A DNA stretch of 64,000 nt from Sphingomonas sp. (GCF_017745215.1 NZ_JAGHZV010000013.1:89887-153886), one strand, 5' to 3'. Positions 18,225-28,591 are shown, numbered from the stretch's first letter. Numbers and translations are program-made. The notes: a model not told the origin generated them from the letters alone.

Positions 18225-19109
18225 ATGAGCATCCTCGTCGACAAGAACACCAAGGTCATCACCCAGGGCATGACCGGTGAGACCGGCACCTTCCACACCC
18301 AGCAGGCGCTGGCCTACGGCACCCAGATGGTCGGCGGCGTCACGCCGGGCAAGGGCGGCACCGAGCACATCGGCCTGCCGGTGTTCGACACCGTCGCCGA
18401 GGCGGTGAGCAAGACCGGCGCCACCGCCAGCGTGATCTACGTGCCGCCGCCCTTCGCCGCGGACTCGATCCTCGAGGCGATCGACGCCGAAGTGCCGCTG
18501 ATCGTGACGATCACCGAAGGCATTCCCGTGCTCGACATGGTCAAGGTCAAGCGCGCGCTCTCGGGCTCCAAGTCGCGCCTCATCGGCCCGAACTGCCCCG
18601 GCGTGCTGACGCCCAACGAGTGCAAGATCGGCATCATGCCGGGCTCGATCTTCTCGCAGGGGAGCGTCGGCGTCGTGTCGCGCTCGGGCACGCTCACCTA
18701 TGAGGCCGTGTTCCAGACCACCAACGCCGGACTCGGGCAGACCACGGCGGTCGGCATCGGCGGCGATCCGGTCAACGGCACCAACTTCATCGACGTGCTC
18801 GAGCTGTTCCTCGCCGACGATGCGACCCAGTCGATCATCATGATCGGCGAGATCGGCGGCTCGGCCGAGGAAGAAGCCGCGCAGTTCCTCAAGGACGAGG
18901 CGAAGCGCGGCCGCAAGAAGCCGATGGTCGGCTTCATCGCCGGCCGCACTGCGCCTCCGGGCCGCCGCATGGGCCATGCCGGCGCGATCGTCTCGGGCGG
19001 CCAGGGCGGCGCCGAGGACAAGATCGCCGCGATGGAATCGGCGGGCATCCGCGTCAGCCCCTCGCCCAGCCTGCTCGGCGAGACGCTCGTCGAGGTGCTC
19101 AAGGGCTGA
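18225..19109 (+). CDS. sucD: Succinyl-CoA synthetase, alpha subunit
   Basis: A 294-residue subunit that binds CoA and carries the phosphohistidine. The opening [18 protein letters not shown] is typical; the CoA-binding Rossmann motif is followed by [13 protein letters not shown]. The active-site His lies in [14 protein letters not shown]. The enzyme makes ATP or GTP from succinyl-CoA in the TCA cycle, but needs SucC (beta), which is not in this window. Normally sucC directly precedes sucD; here two unrelated secreted genes take that place. Confidence 0.97.
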   Translation: MSILVDKNTKVITQGMTGETGTFHTQQALAYGTQMVGGVTPGKGGTEHIGLPVFDTVAEAVSKTGATASVIYVPPPFAADSILEAIDAEVPLIVTITEGIPVLDMVKVKRALSGSKSRLIGPNCPGVLTPNECKIGIMPGSIFSQGSVGVVSRSGTLTYEAVFQTTNAGLGQTTAVGIGGDPVNGTNFIDVLELFLADDATQSIIMIGEIGGSAEEEAAQFLKDEAKRGRKKPMVGFIAGRTAPPGRRMGHAGAIVSGGQGGAEDKIAAMESAGIRVSPSPSLLGETLVEVLKG

Positions 19110-19162
19110 TCGTTTCGCCGGGGGGATAAATTGTAACGTTCGCGCTCCTATATTGCCGAAGA

Positions 19163-19178
19163 ATGTGAGCGCTAACAT
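19163..19178. promoter_or_regulatory. LacI-type palindrome just before sucA
   Basis: ATGTGAGCGCTAACAT is a 16-bp palindrome with one mismatched pair and a central CG, the form used by LacI/GalR regulators. From memory it resembles the TGTTAGCGCTACCA operators of the Caulobacter xylose regulon. It ends 16 nt before the sucA ATG. Confidence 0.5.
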
Positions 19179-19194
19179 CGGATTGGAACTGACC

Positions 19195-22125
19195 ATGGGC
19201 TATGAGGGCCTGGATTTCGACCAGCTCGCCGGCGGCGTGAGCCCCGCGTTCGTCGAGACGCTGTACCGCAAGTATCGCAGCGACCCGGGCTCGGTCGAAG
19301 CCGGCTGGCGCGGCTGGTTCGAGGGCCTCGAGGACACCGCCACCGGCCCGAGCTGGGCGCGTCCCAACTGGCCGCCGGCCGAGACCGACGCGCTGACCGC
19401 GGCGCTCGACCCGACCCAGATGGAGCCCGCGGCCAAGCCCGCCAAGGCAGCGGCCGCCCCCGCCGCCGCCGCCGCGCCGGCCCCGTCCACCGACGCCATC
19501 GCCAGGGCCGCGGGCGATTCGATCCGCGCGATGCTGCTGATCCGCACCTATCGCGTGCGCGGGCACCTCGCCGCCAACCTCGATCCGCTGGGCCTCGCCC
19601 GCCAGGAAGTCCCCGCCGACCTCTCGCCCGAATACCACGGCTTCACCGCCGCCGACCTCGACCGCCCGATCTACCTCGGCGGCACGCTGGGTCTGCAATA
19701 TGCCACGGTGAACGAGATCGTCGCGATCCTGCGCGCCAACTACTGCGGCAACGTCGGCCTCGAGTACATGCACATCTCGGACGTCGAGGAGCGGCGCTTC
19801 CTCCAGGACCGGATGGAGGGCAAGGACAAGGCAATCGACTTCACGCCCAACGGCAAGAAGGCGATCCTCTCCAAGGTGATCGAAGCCGAGCAGTGGGAGA
19901 AATTCTGCGGCAAGAAATACGTCGGCACCAAGCGCTTCGGCCTCGACGGCGGCGAAGCGATGATCCCGGCGATGGAAGCGATCATCAAGTACGGCGGCGC
20001 GATGGGCGTCCGCGAGATCGTGTACGGAATGGCGCACCGCGGGCGGCTCAACATGCTCGCCAATGTGCTCGCCAAGCCGTTCCGCGTGATCTTCCACGAG
20101 TTCGCCGGCGGCTCGTCCAACCCCGATGACATCGGCGGTTCGGGCGACGTGAAATACCACCTCGGCACCTCGACCGACCGCGAGTTCGACGGAATCAGCG
20201 TCCACATGTCGCTGGTCGCCAATCCCTCGCACCTCGAGGCCGCCGATCCGGTGGTGCTCGGCAAGGTCCGCGCGCAGCAGACCTTCCGCGGCGACCTGGA
20301 GAAGCACGAGCAGGTGCTCCCCGTGCTGATCCACGGCGACGCGGCGTTCGCGGGCCAGGGCATCGTCTGGGAATGCCTCGGCTTCTCGGGCATCCGCGGC
20401 TACAACACCGGCGGCTGCATCCACTTCGTCATCAACAACCAGATCGGCTTCACGACGAGCCCGCAGTTCGCGCGCTCCTCGCCCTATCCGTCGGACGTCG
20501 CCAAGGGCGTCCAGGCGCCGATCCTCCACGTCAACGGCGACGATCCCGAAGCGGTGACCTTCGCCTGCAAGGTAGCGATCGAGTTCCGCCAGAAGTTCCG
20601 CCGCGACGTGGTGATCGACATGTGGTGCTATCGCCGCTTCGGCCATAACGAAGGCGACGAGCCCAGCTTCACCCAGCCGCTGATGTACGCCAAGATCCGC
20701 CAGCATCCGCCGGTGAGCGAAGTCTATGCAACCAAGCTGATCGGCCAGGGCGTGATCGACCAGGGCTTCGTCGACGGCCATGTCACCGAGTTCACCAACC
20801 TGCTCGAAGGCGAGTTCACCGCCGGCGCCACCTACCTCCCCAACAAGGCGGACTGGTTCGGCGGCCGCTGGTCGGGGCTCGGCGCGCCCGCCGACGCCGA
20901 GAGCGCGCGGCGCAACATGGAAACCGGGATCGAGCCCAAGCTGTTCGACGGGCTCGGCCGCACGCTGACCACGGTTCCCGAAGGCCTGACGATCCACAAG
21001 ACGCTCGGCCGCGTGATCGACGCCAAGAAGGCGATGTTCGCGAGCGGCGAGAATTTCGACTGGGCGACCGGCGAAGCGCTGGCGTTCGGCTCCTTGCTCT
21101 CCGAAGGCTATGGCGTGCGCCTCTCGGGCCAGGATTCGGGCCGCGGCACCTTCAGCCAGCGCCATGCGGTGTGGGTCGACCAGACCGACGAGCACAAATA
21201 TGTGCCGCTCTCGACCGTGCCGCACGGCCGCTTCGAAGTGCTCGACAGCCCGCTCTCCGAATATGGCGTGCTCGGCTTCGAATATGGCTATGCGCTCGCG
21301 GACCCCAAGACGCTGGTGATCTGGGAAGCGCAGTTCGGCGACTTCGCCAATGGCGCGCAGATCATGATCGACCAGTTCATCGCCGCGGGCGAGGCCAAGT
21401 GGCTGCGCGCCAACGGCCTCGTGCTGATGCTGCCGCACGGCTATGAGGGCCAGGGCCCCGAGCACAGCTCGGCGCGCCCCGAGCGCTTCCTCCAGCTCTG
21501 CGCGCAGGACAATATGCAGGTGGCGAACGTCACCACCCCGGCGAACCTGTTCCACCTGCTGCGCCGCCAGATGCACCGGAATTTCCGCAAGCCGCTGGTG
21601 ATCATGACGCCCAAGTCGCTGCTGCGGCACAAGCTGGCGGTCTCGAAGACGGCGGACTTCCTCGGCACCAGCCACTTCAAGCGCATCCTCTCGGACACCA
21701 ATGCGCCGGCGGACCAGGACGTGAAGCGGCTGGTGCTCTGCACCGGCAAGGTCGCCTACGACCTGATCGAAGCGCGCGACGCGGCCGGGGACGGGAACAC
21801 CTCGATCGTCCGCATCGAGCAGCTCTATCCCTTCCCGGGCGAGCCGCTGGCCGAGCGGATCAAGCGGATGCCAAACCTTGAGACAATTGTGTGGGCTCAG
21901 GAAGAGCCCAAGAACAACGGCTATTGGTTCTTCGTCGAGCCGCTGATCGAGGAAGCGCTCAAGGCTGCGGGGTCGAAGCCGCAGCGTGCGCGCTACGCCG
22001 GCCGTGCCGCGGCCGCCTCGCCGGCGACCGGCCTGATGAAGCGCCACAACATGGAGCAGGCCGCGCTCGTCGCCGACGCGCTCGGCCACAGCGTCCGCGA
22101 CGAAATCCGGCGTACCCGGAAGTAA
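19195..22125 (+). CDS. sucA: 2-Oxoglutarate dehydrogenase E1 component
   Basis: A 976-residue thiamine-diphosphate enzyme that decarboxylates 2-oxoglutarate and succinylates the E2 lipoyl group. The order is as expected: N-terminal E2-binding segment (MGYEGLDFDQLAGGVSPAFV), an Ala/Pro-rich linker (about 75-105), the 2-oxoglutarate E1 domain with GMAHRGRLNML, the ThDP motif region GDAAFAGQGIVWE to FVINNQIGFTT, and the C-terminal transketolase-like domain with GQDSGRGTFSQRHAVW. The start at 19195 matches the family N-terminus. A 27-nt gap separates it from sucB. Confidence 0.97.
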   Translation: MGYEGLDFDQLAGGVSPAFVETLYRKYRSDPGSVEAGWRGWFEGLEDTATGPSWARPNWPPAETDALTAALDPTQMEPAAKPAKAAAAPAAAAAPAPSTDAIARAAGDSIRAMLLIRTYRVRGHLAANLDPLGLARQEVPADLSPEYHGFTAADLDRPIYLGGTLGLQYATVNEIVAILRANYCGNVGLEYMHISDVEERRFLQDRMEGKDKAIDFTPNGKKAILSKVIEAEQWEKFCGKKYVGTKRFGLDGGEAMIPAMEAIIKYGGAMGVREIVYGMAHRGRLNMLANVLAKPFRVIFHEFAGGSSNPDDIGGSGDVKYHLGTSTDREFDGISVHMSLVANPSHLEAADPVVLGKVRAQQTFRGDLEKHEQVLPVLIHGDAAFAGQGIVWECLGFSGIRGYNTGGCIHFVINNQIGFTTSPQFARSSPYPSDVAKGVQAPILHVNGDDPEAVTFACKVAIEFRQKFRRDVVIDMWCYRRFGHNEGDEPSFTQPLMYAKIRQHPPVSEVYATKLIGQGVIDQGFVDGHVTEFTNLLEGEFTAGATYLPNKADWFGGRWSGLGAPADAESARRNMETGIEPKLFDGLGRTLTTVPEGLTIHKTLGRVIDAKKAMFASGENFDWATGEALAFGSLLSEGYGVRLSGQDSGRGTFSQRHAVWVDQTDEHKYVPLSTVPHGRFEVLDSPLSEYGVLGFEYGYALADPKTLVIWEAQFGDFANGAQIMIDQFIAAGEAKWLRANGLVLMLPHGYEGQGPEHSSARPERFLQLCAQDNMQVANVTTPANLFHLLRRQMHRNFRKPLVIMTPKSLLRHKLAVSKTADFLGTSHFKRILSDTNAPADQDVKRLVLCTGKVAYDLIEARDAAGDGNTSIVRIEQLYPFPGEPLAERIKRMPNLETIVWAQEEPKNNGYWFFVEPLIEEALKAAGSKPQRARYAGRAAAASPATGLMKRHNMEQAALVADALGHSVRDEIRRTRK

Positions 22126-22152
22126 TCCGACCCGAACGGCAGGAAGAGAAAA

Positions 22153-23382
22153 ATGGCAGAAGTCAAAGTCCCCGTGCTGGGCGAATCGATCACCGAGGCG
22201 ACCGTCGGCGAATGGCTCAAGAAGCCCGGCGAGCCGGTGAAGGCCGACGAGCCCATCGCCAGCCTCGAGACCGACAAGGTGTCGGTCGAAGTGCCCAGCC
22301 CGATCGCGGGCGTGATGGGCCAGCAGCTCGTCGCAGTGGGCGACACCGTGCTCGTCGGCGCGGTGATCGCGACCGTCGAGGAAGGCGGCGCCGCGGCTGC
22401 CGCGCCCGCGCCCGCCGTTGCAGCGCCTGCTCCGGCCGCCGCGCCCGTGCCGGCCCCTGCGGCTGCGCCCGCGAGCGACGTCGACGCCGCCGCGCTCTCG
22501 CCGTCGGTGCGCCGCGCGATCCTCGAGCATCACGTCGATCCCTCGACCGTGCAGGGCACCGGCAAGGACGGCCGCCTGACCAAGGACGACGTCGTCGCCG
22601 CCGCGCAGGTCAAGGCCCCCGCCGCGCCCGCTCCGGCCGCGCCTGCCGCTGCGGTTCCAGCCGCGCCGCGCGTCGCCGGCGAGCGCAAGGAAGAGCGCGT
22701 CCGCATGACGCGCCTGCGCCAGACCGTCGCCAAGCGCCTCAAGGAGGCACAGAACACCGCGGCGATGCTCACGACGTTCAACGACGTCGACATGACCGAG
22801 GTCATGGCCGCGCGCGCCAAGTACAAGGATTTGTTCGAGAAGAAGCACGGCGTGCGGCTGGGCTTCATGGGCTTCTTCGTGAAGGCCGCCTGCCAGGCGC
22901 TGAAGGACATCCCGGCGGTCAACGCCTCGATCGACGGCGACGACATCGTCTACCACGACTATGCCGACATCTCGGTCGCGGTCTCGGCGCCGCAGGGGCT
23001 GGTGGTGCCGGTGATCCGCGATGCGCAGGACCTGTCGGTCGCGGCGATCGAGCGCACGATCGGCGACTTCGGCAAGCGCGCCAAGGACGGCACGCTCAAG
23101 ATGGACGAGATGAAGGGCGGCACCTTCACCATCTCGAACGGCGGCGTGTTCGGCTCGCTGATGTCGACGCCGATCATCAACCCGCCGCAGTCGGCGGTGC
23201 TGGGCCTCCACCGCATCGAGGACCGCCCGGTGGTCCGCGACGGCCAGATCGTCGTCCGCCCGATGATGTACCTCGCGCTGAGCTACGACCATCGCCTGAT
23301 CGACGGCCGCGAGGCGGTGACCTTCCTCGTCGCGCTCAAGAACGCGATCGAGGACCCGACCCGGCTGCTGATCGACCTTTGA
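22153..23382 (+). CDS. sucB: Dihydrolipoyl succinyltransferase (E2 of 2-oxoglutarate dehydrogenase)
   Basis: A 409-residue E2 with one lipoyl domain (1-75; lipoyl Lys42 in [14 protein letters not shown]), a long Ala/Pro linker (about 80-115), a peripheral-subunit-binding domain (about 115-150), a second linker and the catalytic domain. The catalytic His and Asp lie in [12 protein letters not shown] near the C-terminus. It transfers the succinyl group to CoA and forms the complex core. It follows sucA by 27 nt and precedes lpd by 186 nt, so this is the E1-E2-E3 operon. Confidence 0.97.
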   Translation: MAEVKVPVLGESITEATVGEWLKKPGEPVKADEPIASLETDKVSVEVPSPIAGVMGQQLVAVGDTVLVGAVIATVEEGGAAAAAPAPAVAAPAPAAAPVPAPAAAPASDVDAAALSPSVRRAILEHHVDPSTVQGTGKDGRLTKDDVVAAAQVKAPAAPAPAAPAAAVPAAPRVAGERKEERVRMTRLRQTVAKRLKEAQNTAAMLTTFNDVDMTEVMAARAKYKDLFEKKHGVRLGFMGFFVKAACQALKDIPAVNASIDGDDIVYHDYADISVAVSAPQGLVVPVIRDAQDLSVAAIERTIGDFGKRAKDGTLKMDEMKGGTFTISNGGVFGSLMSTPIINPPQSAVLGLHRIEDRPVVRDGQIVVRPMMYLALSYDHRLIDGREAVTFLVALKNAIEDPTRLLIDL

Positions 23383-23568
23383 GGCGCACCGCCGCAATTA
23401 TGTCTTGGGCTACCCTTATCTCCTGCGATTCGGTGCAGGGGTCCGACCGGGGGGTCTGGGATGGCATTATGGCGGCGCTTCCCCATCTTTGGGGTGAGAC
23501 GGCCGGGGGCGACTCCAACGGAGCCTACGCCCCCGGAACCGGCATCCCTGTCCAAAGTGGAACCTGCA

Positions 23569-24957
23569 ATGGCTGAAGAATTCGACGTCATCGTGATCGG
23601 CTCGGGCCCCGGCGGCTATGTCGCGGCGATCCGGGCGGCGCAGCTGGGGCTCAAGACCGCCTGCGTCGAGAGCCGCGCGACGCTGGGCGGCACGTGCCTC
23701 AACGTCGGCTGCATCCCCTCCAAGGCGATGCTCCACGCCTCCGAATATTATGACGCGGCGGCGAGCGGCGCGATGGCCAAGCTCGGCGTCAAGGTAACGC
23801 CCGAGCTCGATCTCGACGCGATGCACGCCCAGCGCATCGATGCGGTGAAGGGCCTCACCGGCGGCATCGAGTTCCTGTTCAAGAAGAACAAGGTCACCTG
23901 GCTCAAGGGCCTCGGCAGCTTCGTCGATGCCAAGACCGTCAAGGTCGGCGACGAGACCTACACCGCGAAGAACATCGTCATCGCCACCGGCTCGTCGGTG
24001 ACGCCGCTCCCCGGCGTGACGATCGACCAGCAGGTGGTGGTCGATTCGACCGGCGCGCTCGAGCTGCCCAAGGTGCCGGGCAAGATGGTCGTCATCGGCG
24101 GCGGCGTGATCGGGCTCGAACTCGGCAGCGTCTGGCGCCGCCTCGGCGCCGAAGTGACCGTCGTCGAGTTCCTCGACCAGATCCTGCCGGGCATGGACGG
24201 CGACGTCCGCAAGGAAGCCAACAAGATCCTCAAGAAGCAGGGGATGGCGTTCAGGCTCTCGACCAAGGTCACCGGCGTGACCGTGAACGGCGGCAAGGCG
24301 ACGCTGACGCTCGAGCCCGCCGCGGGCGGCGCCGCCGAGACGATCGAGGCCGATACCGTGCTCGTCTCGATCGGCCGCCGGCCCAACACCGATGGGCTGA
24401 ACCTCGCCGCGACCGGGCTCTCGACCAACCCGCGCGGCCAGATCGAGACCGACCATCGCTTCCAGACCGCCGTCCCCGGCATCTGGGCGATCGGCGACGT
24501 CATTCCCGGCCCGATGCTCGCGCACAAGGCCGAGGACGAAGGCATCGCCGTGGCCGAGAACATCGCCGGCCTTACCGGCATCGTGAACCACGACGTGATC
24601 CCCAGCGTGGTCTACACTTGGCCCGAGATCGCCGGCGTGGGCCTCACCGAGGAACAGGCGAAGGAACGCGGCGAGGTCAAGGTCGGCAAGTTCCCGATGC
24701 TCGGCAACAGCCGCGCCAAGACCAACCACGAGCCCGACGGCTTCGTGAAGGTGATCGCCGACGCCAAGTCGGACCGGGTGCTCGGCGTGTGGATCATTGC
24801 CAGCGTTGCGGGCACGATGATCGCCCAGGCCGCGCAGGCGATGGAGTTCGGCGCGACGAGCGAGGACATCGCCTATACCTGCCACGCGCATCCCACGCAT
24901 TCGGAAGCGATCAAGGAAGCGGCGATGGCGGTGACGGGCAAGCCGATCCACGTCTGA
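23569..24957 (+). CDS. lpd: Dihydrolipoyl dehydrogenase (E3)
   Basis: A 462-residue FAD enzyme that reoxidises dihydrolipoamide. FAD fold [15 protein letters not shown] (8-22), redox disulfide Cys43/Cys48 in [16 protein letters not shown] motif [15 protein letters not shown] and the C-terminal His-Glu pair in [14 protein letters not shown] are all present. The ATG at 23569 gives the standard N-terminus; an in-frame start at 23461 would add 36 Pro-rich residues and is less likely. A strong hairpin follows the stop. Confidence 0.97.
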   Translation: MAEEFDVIVIGSGPGGYVAAIRAAQLGLKTACVESRATLGGTCLNVGCIPSKAMLHASEYYDAAASGAMAKLGVKVTPELDLDAMHAQRIDAVKGLTGGIEFLFKKNKVTWLKGLGSFVDAKTVKVGDETYTAKNIVIATGSSVTPLPGVTIDQQVVVDSTGALELPKVPGKMVVIGGGVIGLELGSVWRRLGAEVTVVEFLDQILPGMDGDVRKEANKILKKQGMAFRLSTKVTGVTVNGGKATLTLEPAAGGAAETIEADTVLVSIGRRPNTDGLNLAATGLSTNPRGQIETDHRFQTAVPGIWAIGDVIPGPMLAHKAEDEGIAVAENIAGLTGIVNHDVIPSVVYTWPEIAGVGLTEEQAKERGEVKVGKFPMLGNSRAKTNHEPDGFVKVIADAKSDRVLGVWIIASVAGTMIAQAAQAMEFGATSEDIAYTCHAHPTHSEAIKEAAMAVTGKPIHV

Positions 24958-24977
24958 TCCTGCCCCGGAGGCACTTT

Positions 24978-25015
24978 CGAAAGCGCATCCCGGCTACCGC
25001 CGGGGTGCGCTTTCG
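24978..25015 (+). terminator. Terminator hairpin after lpd
   Basis: Arms CGAAAGCGCA...CCGGC and GCCGG...TGCGCTTTCG form a long stem with a four-base loop, starting 20 nt after the lpd stop. The T-run is short, but the stem is strong enough to end the suc operon. Confidence 0.7.
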
Positions 25016-25049
25016 TGCATCATGGGCGCTCGGCAAGGGGGATGGAATC

Positions 25050-25529
25050 ATGCGGAATTGGTTGGCAGCAGCGGCACTCGCCCTGGCCGCGGCGATGGCG
25101 CCGGGCGCGGCGCACGCCCAGGTCGAGGACCGCGTGGTCAACGTCTCCGCGCAGGACAAGGCGATGAACGACGCGATCGCCCATGGCCGCGCGACGGTCG
25201 GCGAGTTCTTCGCGCACTACGGTTCGCCCGCGAAGGACGAGAGCGATTTCGTCGTCAAGTTCGACCTGCTGCCCGAGTCCGACAGGGCCGAGTTCATCTG
25301 GGCGAAGGTGCTCGAGCGCACCCCGCGCGGCGCGCGCGTCCAGCTGATCAACGAACCCGCCGACACGCGCTTCCAGCTGGGCCAGGAGCTCACGCTCGCC
25401 GACGGCCAGATCGTCGACTGGGGCTATTTCAAGGGCCCGGTGATGCAGGGCGGCTTCACCACGCGGGTGCTCCTCGACCATGTCGCGCCCGAGGAAGCCG
25501 CGGCGATCCGCAAGGCTTACGGCTGGTAG
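25050..25529 (+). CDS. Secreted DUF2314-family protein
   Basis: A 159-residue protein with a signal peptide (ends GAAHAQ). The mature part matches the DUF2314 pattern: a FIWAKV opening, GARVQLINEP, QIVDWGYFKG, GGFTTRVLL. The family function is unknown; many members are periplasmic or lipoproteins. The ATG at 25050 starts the signal peptide. It converges on the next gene and their ends overlap by 13 nt. Confidence 0.8.
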   Translation: MRNWLAAAALALAAAMAPGAAHAQVEDRVVNVSAQDKAMNDAIAHGRATVGEFFAHYGSPAKDESDFVVKFDLLPESDRAEFIWAKVLERTPRGARVQLINEPADTRFQLGQELTLADGQIVDWGYFKGPVMQGGFTTRVLLDHVAPEEAAAIRKAYGW

Positions 25530-26185
25530 GCGGTCCACGGCCCGCTGTGGCGGGCGACGCGCGCGATCAGCAGCGTGAGCGCAGCCGAAGCGGCGGCGGC
25601 GAACCACAAGGCGTTCCAGCCGACCGAGAGCTGCGCCCCGGCGCCGAGCACCACGCCCGCGACGAAGCCCAGCCACAGCGCCAGGTAGCGCACCCAGCCC
25701 CAGCGATCGCCGTCGCCCATCAGCGCGGCGGCGAGCCTTTGGCCCATGCGCACCAGCGTGCCGGTCATGTAGGTGAGCCCGATCGAGACTTCGCCGTCGC
25801 GGTTGAACACGCCGTTCTCGCAGCCCATCGCCGCGGCGAGCAGCAGTGGCGCGCCCGGCCCCGGCGCGATCGCCGCGACCAGCGCCGCAAGCGCGAGCAG
25901 AACGGTCACCGCCGCCATCACCGCGGGCTTGTGCGCGTGCGGGCGGGCGCGGGCGATCACCGCGGAGAGGATCACCCCGCTCACGAAGCTCAGCACCAGC
26001 GCCGCGCCAGTCATCGCATCGCCGAGCCGGCCGCTTGCGAGCCCCACGCCGATCCGCGTCGAATTGCCGCTCATGAACGAGGCGAAGAAGCCGCCGAGCG
26101 CGGTATAGGCGAGTGCGTCGACGAACCCGGCGAGCGCGGCAAGGCAGACGGCGACGGCGACGAGCTGGGACGGATAGCGTTGCAT
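25517..26185 (-). CDS. YoaK-family (DUF1275) membrane protein
   Basis: A 222-residue membrane protein with about six hydrophobic helices. The signature GFVDALAYTALGGFFASFMSG (here given as GFVDALAYTALGGF and FASFMSGNSTR) is the DUF1275 hallmark. Function is not established. It converges with the DUF2314 gene. Length is normal for the family. Confidence 0.9.
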   Translation of the reverse strand: MQRYPSQLVAVAVCLAALAGFVDALAYTALGGFFASFMSGNSTRIGVGLASGRLGDAMTGAALVLSFVSGVILSAVIARARPHAHKPAVMAAVTVLLALAALVAAIAPGPGAPLLLAAAMGCENGVFNRDGEVSIGLTYMTGTLVRMGQRLAAALMGDGDRWGWVRYLALWLGFVAGVVLGAGAQLSVGWNALWFAAAASAALTLLIARVARHSGPWTAYQP

Positions 26186-26232
26186 CCTAGCGATCTAGCG
26201 GCTGACCCGTCCGGTTTGAAGGCGTCCGCGCG

Positions 26233-26526
26233 CTATTCGTCCAGGCGATCGGGATGCGCGCGGAAGCCCGTGTACGGCCCGCAGTCCTCCGGGCGCTTGC
26301 GGCATGCCTTGTCGTGCGCGGCGCGCTCGCGGGCCTCGCGTTCCTCGGCGTGGCGCATCCTGCGGCCGTAGTTGCGGTCGGCCTCTTCCTGGCTCGTCGT
26401 CGCGAGGTCGACCGCCTTGGCGCCCGCCTTCACCGGCAGCGTCGCGACGTCCCACGCCGCCCTGGCGACGCAGCCGCCGCTCAAGAGCGGCAGCGCGAGG
26501 AGGAGCAGGGACGGGGCACGACGCAT
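26233..26526 (-). CDS. Small predicted lipoprotein
   Basis: A 97-residue protein with a lipoprotein signal: MRRAPSLLLLALPLLSGGC, lipobox LSGGC with Cys19. The mature part has a short helix (about 25-45), then a highly charged stretch rich in Arg and Glu (RRMRHAEEREARERAAHD) and two further Cys. No family is recognised. It lies 10 nt downstream of the glycerophosphodiesterase gene and is probably co-transcribed with it. Confidence 0.75.
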   Translation of the reverse strand: MRRAPSLLLLALPLLSGGCVARAAWDVATLPVKAGAKAVDLATTSQEEADRNYGRRMRHAEEREARERAAHDKACRKRPEDCGPYTGFRAHPDRLDE

Positions 26527-26536
26527 GGCACAGCCT

Positions 26537-27634
26537 TCAACGCACGGGCGCCGAGTTGGTCTCCCGCGCCGCGACTCCGATTGCAGGATAGTCGGTGAAG
26601 AAGCCGTCGACGCCAAGTCCGATGAAATAGCGGATCTCGGCCTCGAGCTCACCATGCGCCTTGGGATCGGCGCCGGTGCGATAGCGCGGCATCAGGAAGA
26701 AATTCTCGGCGCGGAAGGTCCAGGGATGGAGCCTGAGCCCCGCGGCGTGCGCGTCGACGATCAGGTCGGTCGGATCGCCGGTCCACGGCGCGATCATCGT
26801 CAGCTCGGGGCCGATCCCATAGGCATAGGTCGCGACCTGCTTCAGCCCCTCGGGCGTCGCCATCGCCGCGTAGCTCGGCTGGGCGTGGTCCGCCGGGCCG
26901 CCGTCCTTGCTCATCAGCTGGATGAGGCGGATGTGCGTCATCGTCTTCAGCTTCTTGAGGTTGTCGACCTCGAACGACTGGATGAACACCGGCGCATCGG
27001 CGCGGTCCCAGCCCGCTGCCTTGAGCGTGTCGACGAGGCGCTGCTCGAGCGGCAGGCCGATCGAGGCGAAATAGCTGGGGTGCTTGGTCTCGGGATAGAT
27101 GCCGATCGTGCGGCCGAGCGCCTTCGAGCGGCGCTTGGCGAGCGCGATCACTTCGTCGAGCGTCGGAATCTCGGCCTGGCCGTCATAGGCGGTGTTGCCC
27201 GGACGCAGCTGCGGCAGCCGCTCCTTGGCACGCAAGGTCTTGAGCTCGGCCAGCGTGAAGTCCTCGGTGAACCAGCCGGTCATCGTCTCGCCGTCGATCG
27301 TCTTGGTCGTGCGGCGGCTCGCGAACTCGGGGTGCGACGCGACGTCGGTGGTCTCGGTGATGTTGTTCTCGTGCCGCGCCACCAGCACGCCGTCCTTGGT
27401 GGGGACGAGGTCGGGCTCGATGAAGTCGGCGCCCTGCTCGATCGCCAGCTCGTAGGAGAGCAGGGTGTGCTCGGGGCGCAGCCCGCTCGCGCCGCGGTGC
27501 GCGATGACGATGACCTTCGGCTCGGCCTTAGGGTCGGCCCCAGGCTCAGAATGTCCGCTCATCGGCGCGCTCTGCACCGGGGCGGCGCCCAGCGCCAGCA
27601 GCAACAGACACGAAAGCAGCGATCTCGCCATCAC
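26537..27634 (-). CDS. glpQ: Periplasmic glycerophosphodiester phosphodiesterase
   Basis: A 365-residue enzyme with a signal peptide (residues 1-22). The GDPD catalytic motif is clear: IAHRGASGLRPEHTLLSY, then Glu and Asp in GADFIEPDLVPTKDG and His in VARHENNI. It hydrolyses glycerophosphodiesters to sn-glycerol-3-phosphate and an alcohol, using a metal ion. Length and the long insert match periplasmic GlpQ rather than cytoplasmic UgpQ. No glycerol-3-phosphate transporter is adjacent. Confidence 0.9.
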   Translation of the reverse strand: MMARSLLSCLLLLALGAAPVQSAPMSGHSEPGADPKAEPKVIVIAHRGASGLRPEHTLLSYELAIEQGADFIEPDLVPTKDGVLVARHENNITETTDVASHPEFASRRTTKTIDGETMTGWFTEDFTLAELKTLRAKERLPQLRPGNTAYDGQAEIPTLDEVIALAKRRSKALGRTIGIYPETKHPSYFASIGLPLEQRLVDTLKAAGWDRADAPVFIQSFEVDNLKKLKTMTHIRLIQLMSKDGGPADHAQPSYAAMATPEGLKQVATYAYGIGPELTMIAPWTGDPTDLIVDAHAAGLRLHPWTFRAENFFLMPRYRTGADPKAHGELEAEIRYFIGLGVDGFFTDYPAIGVAARETNSAPVR

Positions 27635-27682
27635 GATCTCCTTTCGCTAGCAGCTAGACGCGAGATGTGACGGAGCCGAGGC

Positions 27683-28591
27683 ATGACGGACAACGAGAGC
27701 GTCTTCGCCGCCGCGCGCGACTGGGCCGGCGCGCGGATGGCGCTGGCGACCGTCGTCTCGACCTGGGGCTCGGCGCCGCGGCCGCGCGGCAGCCATATGC
27801 TCGTCCATGCGGATGGGCGGTTCGAAGGCTCGGTGTCGGGCGGCTGCGTCGAAGGCGACGTGCTTGCCGTCGCGGCGGAGGTGATCGCCGGCGCGCCTGC
27901 GGTGCTCAGGGCCTATGGCGTCGCCGATGCCGCGGCCTGGGAGGTCGGGCTGCCGTGCGGCGGACAGATCGACGTGCTGATCCAGCCGGTGTCCGACGCC
28001 GGCTTCCCGCCTGCGCTGTTCGATGCGGTCGAAGCGGCGCGTCGCGAGGGTCAGGCGATTGAAATCGCGACAAATCTCGACACCGGCCGAAGCGGCGGAG
28101 CCGGAACGTTCGTCAATCGTTATGAGCCTCCACGCCGGCTGCTCATCGTCGGCGCCGTCCAGATCGCGCAGGCGCTTGCCGCGCTTGCGCACACCTTGGG
28201 GGTGAAGACCATCGTGATCGACCCGCGCGCCCGTTTCCTCACGCCCGAGCGCTTCCCGGGCGTGGCGCTCGACGACCGCTGGCCCGACGAGGCGGTGGCG
28301 GCGCTCCGCCCCGATCCGGTGACCGCGGTGGTGACGCTGAGCCACGATCCCAAGATCGACGACCCCGGCCTCATCGCCGCGCTCGCGTCACCCGCCGGCT
28401 ATGTCGCCGCGCTCGGCTCACGCAGGAGCCATGCCGCGCGGCTCGAGCGGCTCGCGGCCGCGGGCGTCGCGCCCGCCGATCTCGCGCGGATCGAGGGCCC
28501 CGCCGGGCTCGACCTCGGCGCGATCGGCCCCTCCGAAATCGCGCTGTCGGTCGCCGCGTCGATGGTGAGGGCCTTCCATGCTCGCGCCTGA
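27683..28591 (+). CDS. XdhC/CoxI-family molybdenum-enzyme maturation protein
   Basis: A 302-residue protein with the two XdhC regions: N-terminal TWGSAPRPRGSHMLV and GSVSGGCVEGDV, and a C-terminal Rossmann-like part ending in AALGSRRSHAARLERL. XdhC-type proteins bind sulfurated molybdenum cofactor and hand it to xanthine dehydrogenase or related hydroxylases. No such hydroxylase is in the window. The next gene, a MobA-like transferase, overlaps it by 14 nt, which fits a shared role in molybdopterin cytosine dinucleotide cofactor. Confidence 0.88.
   Translation: MTDNESVFAAARDWAGARMALATVVSTWGSAPRPRGSHMLVHADGRFEGSVSGGCVEGDVLAVAAEVIAGAPAVLRAYGVADAAAWEVGLPCGGQIDVLIQPVSDAGFPPALFDAVEAARREGQAIEIATNLDTGRSGGAGTFVNRYEPPRRLLIVGAVQIAQALAALAHTLGVKTIVIDPRARFLTPERFPGVALDDRWPDEAVAALRPDPVTAVVTLSHDPKIDDPGLIAALASPAGYVAALGSRRSHAARLERLAAAGVAPADLARIEGPAGLDLGAIGPSEIALSVAASMVRAFHARA

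Noticed and set aside
19131..19154. TTGTAA / TATATT as a sucA promoter
   Set aside because: The spacing is 12 nt, too short for a sigma-70 promoter.
19099..23397. A 1432-codon minus-strand open frame across sucA and sucB
   Set aside because: It is Arg/Asp/His-rich shadow coding opposite two firm TCA genes; very long antisense frames are expected in high-GC DNA.
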